A DNA stretch of 64,000 bases, taken from assembly GCF_001428625.1 (NCBI RefSeq), contig NZ_LMIE01000033.1, positions 188,199 to 252,198 of the forward strand, given 5' to 3'. The DNA comes from Hydrogenophaga sp. Root209 (GTDB lineage: Bacteria; Pseudomonadota; Gammaproteobacteria; Burkholderiales; Burkholderiaceae_C). How positions within the stretch are numbered: the first letter of the stretch is position 1; every line of letters begins with the position of its first letter. Of the stretch, positions 52,473 through 60,726 are shown in pieces. Below the pieces are notes generated by a model. It was not told the origin of the DNA, searched no databases, and worked only from the letters and a program-made list of their open reading frames with translations. Position numbers and translations under genes: made by a program.

Positions 52473-53725
52473 CCCTGTTCATCGCACTCGCGCTGGCTCT
52501 GACCGTTCTGGCGCTGTGGCCGCTGATGTCGGCGCTGAGGCGTCCGTCCGCCACGCCGGAGCGCCAGCGCGCATCACCCACCAACCTGGCCCTGCTGCGC
52601 GAGCAGCGCACCCAGCTGGACGCCGAACTGGCCGCCGGCCTGCTCTCGCCCGACGAGCACACGCAGGCGCAGACCGAACTGGCCCGCCGGGTGCTGCAGG
52701 AGTCGGCCTCGGCCGAGCGCAGCGCAGCAGCGTCGCCGCGCAGCGCGGCCTCGTTCGCGTTGTTGCTCGTCGTGCCCGCGTTGGCCGTGGGCCTGTACGC
52801 ATGGCTGGGTGAACCCGATGCGGTGCGCTATGAGGCCGAGCTGGCCAAGGCACAAGGCGAGGTGTCGAACGAGGAGCTGGACGCCATGGTGCGCCAGATG
52901 ACCCAGCAACTAGAGAGCAAGCCACCCGGCCAGGCGGTGGACGCGCCCGCCTGGGAAATGCTGGCACGCGCGCACGCCAGCCGCCAGCGGTTTGCCGACG
53001 CCGACAAGGCCTACCAGCGCGCGCTCGAACTCACCCCCGACAACCCCAACCTGCTGGCCGACCGGGCCGATCTGCTGTCGCTCTTGCAAGGCCAGAGCGC
53101 CGCGGGCGAAGCCATGCGTCTGGTCAACCGGGCCCTGGAGATCGACCCTGGTCACCCCAAGGCGCTGGCGCTGGCTGGTAGCTCGGCCTATGGCCGCAAG
53201 GACTTTGTGGCAGCACAAGCGTTCTGGGAGCGCGCCCGCGAGCGGGCCGCGCCGGGCAGTCCGTTTGCCCAGGGGCTGGAGAGCAGCCTGGAAGCTGCGC
53301 GCGCGGGCATCGCGTCTCAGCCCGGCGGTGCCGCGCGCCTGGCCGCAGCACCGGCCGATCCGCCACGGGCCGCCACCAACCACCCCGGTGTGCGCGGGCA
53401 GATCACCATCGCACCCGAACTGCAAGCGAAGCTGGCGCCGGGTGACACCTTGTTCGTGTTCGCGCGACCGGTGGAAGGCCCGCGCATGCCGCTGGCCGTG
53501 ATGCGGGTGGCGGCGACCGCTGGCCCCTTGCCATTTGCGCTTGACGACAGCCAGGCCATGGCGCCGGAGCTTCGCATCTCCATGCACGAGCAGGTGGTGG
53601 TGGAGGCGCGCATCAGCCGCACTGGGCAGGCCATGCCCCAAAGCGGCGACCTGCAAGGCAGCAGCGGCCCGGTGCCGAGCAACAGCGCGCAACTGCAGAT
53701 CAAGATCGACAGAGTCGTGCCCTGA
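52469..53725 (+). CDS. ccmI: Cytochrome c-type biogenesis protein CcmI
   Basis: A 418-aa protein. Two N-terminal membrane helices flank a cytoplasmic loop with a leucine-zipper-like segment (LALLREQRTQLDAELAAGLL), then come TPR repeats (RFADADKAYQRALELTPDNP, RLVNRALEIDPGHPKALALA) and a C-terminal periplasmic beta domain (GQITIAPELQAKLAPGDTLF). CcmI is the apocytochrome chaperone. It ends the ccm operon; no clear terminator follows. Confidence 0.93.
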   Translation: MTLFIALALALTVLALWPLMSALRRPSATPERQRASPTNLALLREQRTQLDAELAAGLLSPDEHTQAQTELARRVLQESASAERSAAASPRSAASFALLLVVPALAVGLYAWLGEPDAVRYEAELAKAQGEVSNEELDAMVRQMTQQLESKPPGQAVDAPAWEMLARAHASRQRFADADKAYQRALELTPDNPNLLADRADLLSLLQGQSAAGEAMRLVNRALEIDPGHPKALALAGSSAYGRKDFVAAQAFWERARERAAPGSPFAQGLESSLEAARAGIASQPGGAARLAAAPADPPRAATNHPGVRGQITIAPELQAKLAPGDTLFVFARPVEGPRMPLAVMRVAATAGPLPFALDDSQAMAPELRISMHEQVVVEARISRTGQAMPQSGDLQGSSGPVPSNSAQLQIKIDRVVP

Positions 53726-53735
53726 AACGGCGCGG

Positions 53736-53830
53736 GTCAGGCGCGCGCGTCGAAGCGCTCAACGATGAGCCGCACCATGGTGTCGGGCTGCCACCCCGAA
53801 CCGCAGGACTTCGTGCCGATGCTTTGAGAC
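53736..53830 (-). pseudogene. Possible 3' remnant of an interrupted gene downstream of ccmI
   Basis: On the minus strand the frame reads SQSIGTKSCGSGWQPDTMVR and ends LIVERFDARA stop, converging on ccmI. An in-frame stop at about 53840 closes it upstream and there is no start. It looks like the C-terminal end of a chromosomal gene cut by an insertion at about 53820-53850. I do not recognise the family, and the remainder to 53923 shows nothing. Confidence 0.35.
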
Positions 53831-53923
53831 CGGATTGGCTGTCACTGGCCCTCGTGGGTACGGCGACTGGCAACGAGCCAACACTTCACAAGCCGCAGGT
53901 GCACGCGTTACGTCCCCTTCTTG

Positions 53924-54874
53924 TCACCTCAATTTTTGAATCAAGCGAACGTACGCCAGCTCACTCAAGAGTTCCACCAGTGTCTGCGTGACGATGACGG
54001 CCGGCAGAATGGGTATTGCTCCTGGCACCGAGAGCGCAAGTGGCAGGACGACCAGTGAGTTGCGGGTGCCGGAACTGAAGGCGACGGCACGTCCGGCCGT
54101 CGCCTTCAGTCCAAACACGCGCCCCATCAACCAGCCAAGCAGGGGCGCTAGGACAGCAAATGCTATGTAGATCGGCACCACGCGCAAGGCGGAGCCCGCT
54201 GCCGGGCCAAGCTGCGGCACCATCGCTGCGACCACGATGAAGAGCACCATGGCTGTTGCTGGGACTGGTAGCAGGCCCAGAAAAGCCGAAGCACGGGCTC
54301 CTTGCTCGCTCCTGGCAGCCCACAGTTGGGTCAATGCCGCAAGCACCAATGGCACCGCGATCAACCACAGGAATGCATGTATGAAAGGTCCCGCCTTGAA
54401 CAACCGGGCCGCATCTTCGCCTAGGAACAGACCCAGGTATCCAGGCAACAGAATCATCTGAGTGATGAGCAAGGCAGGTGTCGCCGCCAGCAGCAGGCGC
54501 GCGTCCGCGCGGCCGAGGTGGGCGAACGTGACCACATAGTCAATGCACGGCGTGAGCAGGACCAACAGCACACCCAACCTGAGCATGGGATCAGCTGGCA
54601 GTAACTGGATCAACCCAGCGACCAGCAGTGGAATGACCACGAAGTTGGCGACCAGCAGCGCAGAAAGAAACCGCACCTGACCAAACGCGTGCCTGAGTTC
54701 CGCGACCGGGACCTGCAGGAACGTGACGTACAGCATCAGCGCAAGGGCTGGATTGATGGCTCCTTCAAGCACTGCGGTGCTTCGAATGGCTAGGGCCACA
54801 ACCGTGGCGATCACAACCGCCACAAAGTAGATCGAAATCTGATGCCGTTCCAGCGCATCTCTTGTGTTTTGCAT
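53924..54874 (-). CDS. ACR3/BASS-family transporter, probable arsenite efflux
   Basis: A 316-aa membrane protein with about ten helices. The signature region is VLLVLLTPCIDYVVTFAHLG with a conserved Cys at about 114, and a second crossover-type region SSGTRNSLVVLPLALSVP. This is the bile-acid:sodium symporter/ACR3 group, whose members with this Cys export arsenite. Start is ATG 54874 (MQNTRDALERHQ). No arsR or arsC gene lies beside it, so arsenic specificity is inferred only from family and metal-resistance context. Confidence 0.75.
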   Translation of the reverse strand: MQNTRDALERHQISIYFVAVVIATVVALAIRSTAVLEGAINPALALMLYVTFLQVPVAELRHAFGQVRFLSALLVANFVVIPLLVAGLIQLLPADPMLRLGVLLVLLTPCIDYVVTFAHLGRADARLLLAATPALLITQMILLPGYLGLFLGEDAARLFKAGPFIHAFLWLIAVPLVLAALTQLWAARSEQGARASAFLGLLPVPATAMVLFIVVAAMVPQLGPAAGSALRVVPIYIAFAVLAPLLGWLMGRVFGLKATAGRAVAFSSGTRNSLVVLPLALSVPGAIPILPAVIVTQTLVELLSELAYVRLIQKLR

Positions 54875-54964
54875 AGTCTGTGGTTCTCGGGTCAGGCAAA
54901 GCAATGTGCCGCTGCCGAGTGGGAGCCTGCGCGGCAGGCCGTAGTATCGCAATGAGACCATAGG

Positions 54965-55110
54965 TCCACCGTCGGAGCAGTGGTTGCGCGTTCGATGGCG
55001 CCTTGCTCCGCCTTCAGGTCAAAGGTCAGAAGGGGCAGCACTGGCGCTCCAGTTCCACAATGCTTCTGAGTTCGCCGGTGGATGCGGGTACGAACCAAGG
55101 TAAGGTTTGT
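54965..55110 (-). pseudogene. Frameshifted remnant of a small metal-operon protein
   Basis: The minus strand encodes GELRSIVELERQCCPF, then a stop, and in the next frame LTFDLKAEQGAI directly continues it. Inserting one base at about 55028 would restore VELERQCCPFLTFDLKAEQG, the pattern of short proteins found in mercury/arsenic and other metal operons. The 5' end runs into the L,D-transpeptidase gene and has no start. It is a decayed, truncated gene. Confidence 0.5.
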
Positions 55111-55137
55111 GGCGGCTCCGTTTGCACGAAGAACCGA

Positions 55138-56409
55138 TCAGCCGACTTTGCCATCAAAGAACAACAACCAGCGCCCGTTCTCTTTGGTCCAATACTGGCG
55201 CTTCGACGTCCAACGCGTTTCACCGGCTGGAACTTCAGAGTAGTTGACTACCGTGACCTCAGCGCCGCGCGTCCAGCGGAAGATCGACACATCTTCGAGA
55301 TCGATCTGCAGTCTCTGTGGCACTGCAAGACGGGCCGGGGCCTGAATTTTTCCTGCTCTCTCCAGTGGTTCATCACCTGTCTCTAAGGCCGTGGAATACA
55401 TGGTCTGAAGCAGCGCCTGGTTGCCCTGGGATCGGGCCTCTGCCCACTTGGAGAGCAAATCACGGAACTCTCTTTTGTCGACAGAGAGGGTGTCGGGCTT
55501 GACCCATTTCACCTCGTCGGCAATGACCACTGGCGTGCGGCGCGGCTCCAGCAAACGCATCAGATAGGCCATGTCTTCATTGGCCAAAGCCACACATCCT
55601 TCGGTGGCATACGGGCTGCGGGCGTAGGACTCCCGGGGAACGCCATGCAGCCAGATGCCACTCCCCGTTCGACCCAATCGGCGATCGTGTACGTTCGGAT
55701 AGTTCAGCGGCAGAGCGCCAATCCCGTACAGCTCTTCGAGCTGTTTGTCATCCAGTCGGCTGGTGATGTGATAGACGCCCAGTGGCGTGCGCAAGTCACC
55801 TTCCTCTTGTTTGTCGAAACCTGCTCGTCCAATGGATGCATAAAAGCTGCGGATCGGCTGCAGTCCGGTGGGCTGATGCTCGAAGACATAGACCCGTGAG
55901 TGGCTGGCATCAACGACCACGACATGACGAACGTTGCGAGAGAGCTCCAATACCTGTTCAGGTACTGTGCCGGGCGGTGGCATTTCTCTGAGTGACCTGA
56001 GACGCCTGTTGGCTTCGTCGCGCAACTTCTGCAGCTGCTCGCGAGCCGCAGGCGACCCATCGGGCACCGCTGCAAAGCCTGTCAAATATCCACTGCGCGT
56101 AAGCAACAGGTCTCCGTAAACAAGCTGCCCCAACTGAAATCGAGGAACATCGCGCACGAGCGATGCAGCCAGAGGCAAGGCATTCCGGTCTCCCGATGCG
56201 ATGGCCCGGTAGATTTCGATCAGGCGCGCTTCTGGAGACGAACGCGGTGAGCCTGCAAGCGCAGCTCCAGCCGCCGTCCCAGCACCATTGGTCACCGCGC
56301 CCTTTGTGAGCTGGGCGCGGGCCTGTCCGGACTGCAATACAAGCGGCGCACCTGTCAACGCGGCTCTGACGAGCAGCGCTCGCCGAGTTGTGAGCGATCC
56401 GGAAGTCAC
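55138..56409 (-). CDS. L,D-transpeptidase (YkuD domain) with SnoaL-like tail
   Basis: A 423-aa exported protein. A Tat-like or Sec signal (TTRRALLVRAALTGAPLVLQ) leads, followed by a helical region and the YkuD domain. The catalytic block is SGIWLHGVPRE with His at about 255 and ATEGCVALAN with Cys at about 272, the HxnS/TxGC pattern. The last 120 residues (EFRDLLSKWAEARSQGNQ ... NGRWLLFFDGKVG) resemble a SnoaL/NTF2-like domain often fused to such enzymes. YkuD enzymes cross-link peptidoglycan or attach lipoproteins. It overlaps the SCO1 stop by 4 bp. Confidence 0.87.
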   Translation of the reverse strand: MTSGSLTTRRALLVRAALTGAPLVLQSGQARAQLTKGAVTNGAGTAAGAALAGSPRSSPEARLIEIYRAIASGDRNALPLAASLVRDVPRFQLGQLVYGDLLLTRSGYLTGFAAVPDGSPAAREQLQKLRDEANRRLRSLREMPPPGTVPEQVLELSRNVRHVVVVDASHSRVYVFEHQPTGLQPIRSFYASIGRAGFDKQEEGDLRTPLGVYHITSRLDDKQLEELYGIGALPLNYPNVHDRRLGRTGSGIWLHGVPRESYARSPYATEGCVALANEDMAYLMRLLEPRRTPVVIADEVKWVKPDTLSVDKREFRDLLSKWAEARSQGNQALLQTMYSTALETGDEPLERAGKIQAPARLAVPQRLQIDLEDVSIFRWTRGAEVTVVNYSEVPAGETRWTSKRQYWTKENGRWLLFFDGKVG

Positions 56410-57032
56410 GGGCTGGAGAGCAGCGTGTTGATGTCCGCTGCAATCGTGGCGGCGTCGGTGCCATACGCGGAGAAGAGACGCACCCGGCCTTCGTTGTCGA
56501 ACACATACTTGCCCGCCGAATGATCCATCGTGTAGGAGGTCGGTGTGGGTCCGTCGACTTTGCGGTAGTAGATCTTGAAACTGTCTGCCACCGCCTTGAG
56601 TTCAGCTGGGTCGGGGCGCAGAGCCAGGAAGGTCGGATCGAAGTTGGTCATGTACTCCTTGAGCAGGGGCAACGTATCTCGCTCAGGGTCCACCGTGATG
56701 AAGAGGACCTGCAACTGGTTGCCTCGATCACCCATGAGACGCTTGACCTCGGCCAAGGTGGTCATGGACGTAGGACACACATCCGGGCACTGCGTGAAGC
56801 CGAAAAACACCACCACCGCCTTGCCGCGGAAATCTGCCAGGGTCCTCACCTGGCCGGTGTGGTCGGTCAGTTTCAGGTCTTGTGCAAAAGCGGCTCCGGT
56901 GATATCCGTGCTCTTGAACGTGGGTGTCTCAGGCGAGCAACCAGCAAGCATGCCGCCCGCGGCGAGCCACAAGGCACCCAGCGCCAGAGCCTTGCGTCGG
57001 TTGAAGGGAAGAGTCGGTGTCATGGACTTCAT
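56406..57032 (-). CDS. SCO1/SenC-family copper-binding protein
   Basis: A 208-aa lipoprotein-like protein with a Tat-like start (NRRKALALGALWLAAGG), lipobox MLAGC, and a thioredoxin-like fold with FFGFTQCPDVCPTS, whose CxxxC at about 82-86 binds copper. DPERDT and the distal His in YTMDHSAGKYVF complete the metal site. SCO proteins deliver copper to cytochrome oxidase or act in redox defence. It overlaps the DsbA-like gene by 4 bp in a run of redox genes. Confidence 0.9.
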   Translation of the reverse strand: MKSMTPTLPFNRRKALALGALWLAAGGMLAGCSPETPTFKSTDITGAAFAQDLKLTDHTGQVRTLADFRGKAVVVFFGFTQCPDVCPTSMTTLAEVKRLMGDRGNQLQVLFITVDPERDTLPLLKEYMTNFDPTFLALRPDPAELKAVADSFKIYYRKVDGPTPTSYTMDHSAGKYVFDNEGRVRLFSAYGTDAATIAADINTLLSSP

Positions 57033-57685
57033 TTCTTCGCCTTGGCAACCTCTTCCGCCACCAGAGCGGCCAACTGCTCAGGTCCAAAACTCGGCAGGCT
57101 TCGACCATTCACAAAGAAGGTGGGCGTCTTGGTGACTTGCAGCGCCGTCAGGTCTTCAATGTCCTGTTGCAACAAAGACTGCATGCCGGGCTTCTCGATG
57201 TCCTGGCGCGCCTTGACGAGGTCCAGTCCGGCCTGCTCCGCCACCTTGAATGCCGTCTCGATGTTGGGCTGACCATGATCGGCCCAGGAAGGTTGCGCGG
57301 CAAGCACGGCCTCCAGCACCGTCTGGTACTTGCCCTGGGATTTGGCGGACTCCAGCAGCTTGACTACCTGGTCTGAGCCCTGGTGGAAAGGTGCATATCG
57401 GATCACCAGTCGCACGTCGGTCGGGTACTGAGCCATCAGGTTCTTGACGATGGGATAAAACGCGCGGCAAGTCTCGCAAGCGGGGTCAAAGAACTCCACG
57501 ATGGTGACAGGTGCACCTTGTGGGCCAAAGACCGGCGAGTGCATGCGCACGAGACGGGTCTGCTCGGCCTTTACCTGTACTTCCTGCGCGGTCTGCACGC
57601 GTTTTTGATAAGCGTTCATGCCCAGATAGAAGAACAGGGCAACGACGGCCACCAGGCCGATGACGGTGAATCTTTTGGCGTTCAT
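57029..57685 (-). CDS. DsbA-like thioredoxin-fold protein 2
   Basis: A 218-aa membrane-anchored oxidoreductase with N-terminal helix FTVIGLVAVVALFFYLGMN. The active site FFDPACETCRAFYP (CETC) is at about 70-73 and the cis-Pro strand is TKTPTFFVNGRSLPS. It is clearly homologous along its length to the gene at 43294-43962. Start is ATG 57685, overlapping the dsbB-like stop by 4 bp, so DsbA-like and DsbB-like proteins are probably an oxidising pair. Confidence 0.9.
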   Translation of the reverse strand: MNAKRFTVIGLVAVVALFFYLGMNAYQKRVQTAQEVQVKAEQTRLVRMHSPVFGPQGAPVTIVEFFDPACETCRAFYPIVKNLMAQYPTDVRLVIRYAPFHQGSDQVVKLLESAKSQGKYQTVLEAVLAAQPSWADHGQPNIETAFKVAEQAGLDLVKARQDIEKPGMQSLLQQDIEDLTALQVTKTPTFFVNGRSLPSFGPEQLAALVAEEVAKAKK

Positions 57686-58098
57686 GAACGGGTCTTTCTC
57701 AGGTATACAAAAAGCAGGATGACGATGGCAATGAAGGCCGCGAGCGACATCCAGGGAATCTGGATGCCGCCCAAAATTTCCAAACTCTGTTCGCTGCATG
57801 AGGGGCCGGTGCCGCAGGGCACCCACCACTTCGGCACCCACCCGGCGATCAGTGCGGAGTGGTAACCGGCCATGGCTGCTCCCCCCAACGCCAGCGGCAG
57901 CGCATAGACGGCACCCCGTCTGTCTTCGGCGAAGGCGGCCATGCCCAGGATGATCGCCAACGGGAACATGAAGATGCGTTGGTACCAGCACAGCAGGCAA
58001 GGCGTCATTCCCATGACTTCGCCAATGAACAACGCACCGAGTGTGGACACCAGGGCAAAGACCCAGGCGGCCATGATCCAGAACCAGCCACGCTTCAT
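57682..58098 (-). CDS. dsbB: DsbB-family disulfide-bond oxidoreductase
   Basis: A 138-aa protein with four membrane helices. The first periplasmic Cys pair is in MTPCLLCWYQRIFM (about 34-40) and the second in VPCGTGPSCSEQ, both as in DsbB/DsbI. It would reoxidise the DsbA-like protein encoded next, using quinone. Start is ATG 58098 (MKRGWFWIMAAW), overlapping the lspA stop by 4 bp. Confidence 0.88.
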   Translation of the reverse strand: MKRGWFWIMAAWVFALVSTLGALFIGEVMGMTPCLLCWYQRIFMFPLAIILGMAAFAEDRRGAVYALPLALGGAAMAGYHSALIAGWVPKWWVPCGTGPSCSEQSLEILGGIQIPWMSLAAFIAIVILLFVYLRKTRS

Positions 58099-58619
58099 GA
58101 AGGCAGCTCCTCGGGCGTCCTGCGGGGCGATTGGCGCGGCGGCGATTTCAGTGATGCGAAGCACCACACAAGCATGGAGCACACGATGAAGATATCGGCC
58201 AGATTGAAAGCTGGCCAGTGGATGCTGCGCCAGTGAAAGTCAAGGAAGTCCACCACGGCACCGATCTGGACGCGGTCCACGAGGTTGCCGCCTCCCCCGC
58301 CCACCACAAAAGCGCCCACCCACCGATCCAGCGGCTCGGCCTGCCGGGCCATGCACACCACAGAGACCACCCCCACTACCAGCGCTGTCACGCCGATGAA
58401 GAACCAGCGTTGCCAGCCACCCGCATCGGCCAGCAACGAGAAGGCCGCGCCGGTGTTGAGCACATGCACAAAGTTGAACCACTCGGTCACCTTGATGGCT
58501 TCACCGAGTTCGAGGGTGGTTGAGAAATACGATTTACTGATTTGATCAAGAAACAAAAGCACCGCGACGGCAGCAAGCCACGTCCATCGAGGGTTTCGCT
58601 GGGTCCAGCGAGCATTCAT
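58095..58619 (-). CDS. lspA: Lipoprotein signal peptidase (second-type lspA in metal cluster)
   Basis: A 174-aa signal peptidase II that cleaves lipoprotein signal peptides. Family motifs: LDQISKSYF, NTGAAFSLLAD, GGGGGNLVDRVQIG and FNLADIFIV, the last two with the catalytic Asp pair. Start is ATG 58619 (MNARWTQRNPRW). Placement among metal and redox genes, not beside ileS, suggests an accessory copy carried with the element, as known for pbr-type clusters. It overlaps dsbB by 4 bp. Confidence 0.93.
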   Translation of the reverse strand: MNARWTQRNPRWTWLAAVAVLLFLDQISKSYFSTTLELGEAIKVTEWFNFVHVLNTGAAFSLLADAGGWQRWFFIGVTALVVGVVSVVCMARQAEPLDRWVGAFVVGGGGGNLVDRVQIGAVVDFLDFHWRSIHWPAFNLADIFIVCSMLVWCFASLKSPPRQSPRRTPEELPS

Positions 58620-58714
58620 GAGAGAGTCCTTCCAAAACGATCCGAGAAGGGTCACCGTTAGAGGGGGTGACCACTTGAAGCCAGTGGATCGGGGAAGAGG
58701 TGCCTGTCAGCGCA

Positions 58715-59086
58715 TCAGGCAGAAGCAGTCAACCCCGAACGCGGGGCGAACCATTGGGGCCGGTAGGGTCGCTCGTGCCAAGGCGGCAGGATGAGTTCAA
58801 CGAGGTGTTCGCCACGCTCGACGCCAGCAGGGTCTGCCATGGTCTCGGCCGTAGCCATCACTGCGGCGGTGCAATTGGCATGGCAGGTCCCGCAGTCAAG
58901 ATCAAAGTCCAGAATGGCCGAAGCAACGCCTTCCGCACCCTGAACCACCGATAGATGGGTTGGCTGGTGGTGCTGGGTTTGGGGTTGTTGGGCAAGTGCA
59001 ACGTGGCTGCAACAGTCAGCCGCCGCAGCGGCAGAGAACTGCAGCGGCAGCAGCGTGAGCATCAATAGAACCAGAAAGAGGCGCAT
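58715..59086 (-). CDS. CzcI-like cation-efflux accessory protein
   Basis: A 123-aa exported protein with signal peptide RLFLVLLMLTLLPLQFSAAA. The mature part has DCCSHVA, a His-containing segment TQHHQPTHLS and DFDLDCGTCHANCTAAV, a Cys/His pattern found in CzcI-type proteins next to heavy-metal efflux genes. These are thought to be metal-binding regulators or chaperones. About 95 bp separate it from lspA; it is probably in the same transcript. Confidence 0.75.
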   Translation of the reverse strand: MRLFLVLLMLTLLPLQFSAAAAADCCSHVALAQQPQTQHHQPTHLSVVQGAEGVASAILDFDLDCGTCHANCTAAVMATAETMADPAGVERGEHLVELILPPWHERPYRPQWFAPRSGLTASA

Positions 59087-59132
59087 CTCTGGATTTTAAG
59101 GCCGCGGGATAGACCAGATGGAGCGTGGCAAT

Positions 59133-59600
59133 TCACGGCGCAGGCCTTTCAACCTCCGCGACATGCCGAGCAAGCAGGCGCCACCGACGCTGTCGGTGCC
59201 GGTAGAACGCTTGTGCAAACAACCAAACGGGGAGCGTGAACACGCCTGCATTGATGGTCACCGTATCCATGTATCGGGTTTGACCAGCCTCCAATGAGAT
59301 CGAGATGGTGTGATCCCAGACGTTGACGAGGGCGCTGAACCCGTTGTCGCGGAGAAGGAATCCGTCCTCGGACGGTGGGAAAGAGATCACGATGGCCTGT
59401 CGGCCGAAAGGCAACAACCCCAGGATTCGCACCCCCACCCAATACGTGCCTTCAGCCCATGCATCGGGCCAGGTGCTCGGCGTGATCGGCGTGAAGTGAA
59501 CCAAGGGATAGGCAACGAACTTCAGCATCCGCGTTGTCTTGGCGTGGGTAATCGCTTTTTCAACAGAACAATCAAGATACGTAGAAATTTGGAGCTGCAT
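59133..59600 (-). CDS. Hypothetical protein with C-terminal hydrophobic segment
   Basis: A 155-aa protein starting MQLQISTYLDCSVEKAITHA. Segments LKFVAYPLVHFTPI, YWVGVRILGLLPFGRQAIVI and DNGFSALVNVWDHTISISL suggest an SRPBCC-like beta fold, and the end has a hydrophobic segment followed by a basic tail (RHRQRRWRLLARHV). No known role. It lies between the CzcI-like and DUF3703 genes in the same direction. ATG 59636 is an in-frame alternative. Confidence 0.65.
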   Translation of the reverse strand: MQLQISTYLDCSVEKAITHAKTTRMLKFVAYPLVHFTPITPSTWPDAWAEGTYWVGVRILGLLPFGRQAIVISFPPSEDGFLLRDNGFSALVNVWDHTISISLEAGQTRYMDTVTINAGVFTLPVWLFAQAFYRHRQRRWRLLARHVAEVERPAP

Positions 59601-59632
59601 GTTTTGGCTTGCTTTGTTGTTTTTGCCAGTCT

Positions 59633-60010
59633 TCAACGCAGCGGCCTGGCCGCTTGCGCTATCAACTCGGCCAGCTCCTGGCGCACCGGGATAGGCTCAA
59701 AAGCGCTCACCGTCGATCGTCCCGGGTTGCCCAAGGGCAAGCTTCCGCTCAAATGGCCCAAGGGCACCAAAGCCAGCCTGAGCACCTGGCCTGCAGCCTC
59801 TGGCCAGTCGCGCGTGCGCCACGCCAAACCCAACATGAGTGCGTGCGTCCGCACATGCGGTTTGAAGTGGAGCTGCCCCACCACATGCGCGGCCTCAAGG
59901 TACAGCCACGCACGTTCTGTGGAGCCAGCCAGTTCGGCTCCTTGGACGAGTCGAGCGAAAGTGGCCTTGTCGAACTGGCGGCCTGCCAGCGTGTCAGTGG
60001 ACGTAGTCAT
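59633..60010 (-). CDS. DUF3703 family protein
   Basis: A 125-aa soluble protein, MTTSTDTLAGRQFDKATFA, with ERAWLYLEAAHVVGQ, HALMLGLAWRTRDWPEAAGQ and LVPLGHLSGSLPLGNPGRST, the pattern of DUF3703, commonly found beside CDF metal transporters. AAAGGAGGCC gives a strong ribosome site inside the 3' end of the transporter gene, which it overlaps by 17 bp. Function unknown. Confidence 0.8.
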   Translation of the reverse strand: MTTSTDTLAGRQFDKATFARLVQGAELAGSTERAWLYLEAAHVVGQLHFKPHVRTHALMLGLAWRTRDWPEAAGQVLRLALVPLGHLSGSLPLGNPGRSTVSAFEPIPVRQELAELIAQAARPLR

Positions 60011-60647
60011 GATGGCCTCCTTTAATATTGCCCTTTCCAATCTCACCCCGAGCCTGTCGCAGCACTGTCCAGCCACCGTGCAGAGCCAGTGCAGCCATCA
60101 GGCTTGCGACCGCCAGGTCGGGCCAGGCAGAGCCGGTACCGAACACGCCCAGGGCGGCCATGAAGACAGCCACGTTGCCAATGGCATCATTGCGTGAGCA
60201 CAGCCACACGCTGCGCATGTTTGCATCGCCCTCGCGGAATGCATACAGCATCCATGCTACAGAGACGTTGGCCACCAACGCCATGAGGGCGACCACACCC
60301 ATGGTCAAGGCCTGTGGCACCTCGCCATGCCACACCGACCACACGGTAGCACCCAGCACGTACATGCCAAAGCCGATCATGCTGACGGCCTTCAGGATGG
60401 CCGCGCGGGCACGCCAGGCCAGCGCCGAGGCCAGCACCGCAAGTGAGACGGCATAGTTCAAGGCATCTCCGGCGAAGTCCACCGCATCGGCCAGCAGCGA
60501 TAGTGAACCGGCTTGCACACCCGCGCCTATCTCCACCAGGAACATGGTGGCATTGACGATGAGCGCAATCCAGAGGATCTTGCGGTAGCGTGGCAGGTCC
60601 ACGATGGCTTCTGCCTGGGGAGCGTGATGGTCGCAATGGGCGGACAT
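59994..60647 (-). CDS. Cation diffusion facilitator-type metal transporter
   Basis: A 217-aa membrane protein with a His-rich start (MSAHCDHHAPQAEA) and six helices. The first helices carry VEIGAGVQAGSLSLLADAVD and FAGDALNYAV, with the acidic metal-site residues of CDF proteins, and a second site SRNDAIGNVAVFMAA. The usual long cytoplasmic C-terminal domain is missing, so it is a short CDF form. A MerR-type promoter lies just upstream, sharing the divergent region with the regulator. Confidence 0.88.
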   Translation of the reverse strand: MSAHCDHHAPQAEAIVDLPRYRKILWIALIVNATMFLVEIGAGVQAGSLSLLADAVDFAGDALNYAVSLAVLASALAWRARAAILKAVSMIGFGMYVLGATVWSVWHGEVPQALTMGVVALMALVANVSVAWMLYAFREGDANMRSVWLCSRNDAIGNVAVFMAALGVFGTGSAWPDLAVASLMAALALHGGWTVLRQARGEIGKGNIKGGHHDYVH

Positions 60648-60669
60648 GGTTTTTCCTTTCAATGTATCC

Positions 60670-60700
60670 ATTGGAAACCCTGGAGCCACTACAATGTCAA
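60670..60700 (-). promoter_or_regulatory. MerR-type promoter/operator of the CDF gene
   Basis: On the minus strand TTGACA, a 19-bp spacer (TTGTAGTGGCTCCAGGGTT) and TCCAAT. It is the same design as the P-type ATPase promoter at 44194-44224: TTGACA, TGTAGT, CAGGGT at equal spacing. It lies between the CDF and merR starts, so binding there could also control the merR gene. Confidence 0.82.
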
Positions 60701-60726
60701 CAACTTGTTGAACGAAGGCTTTCACG

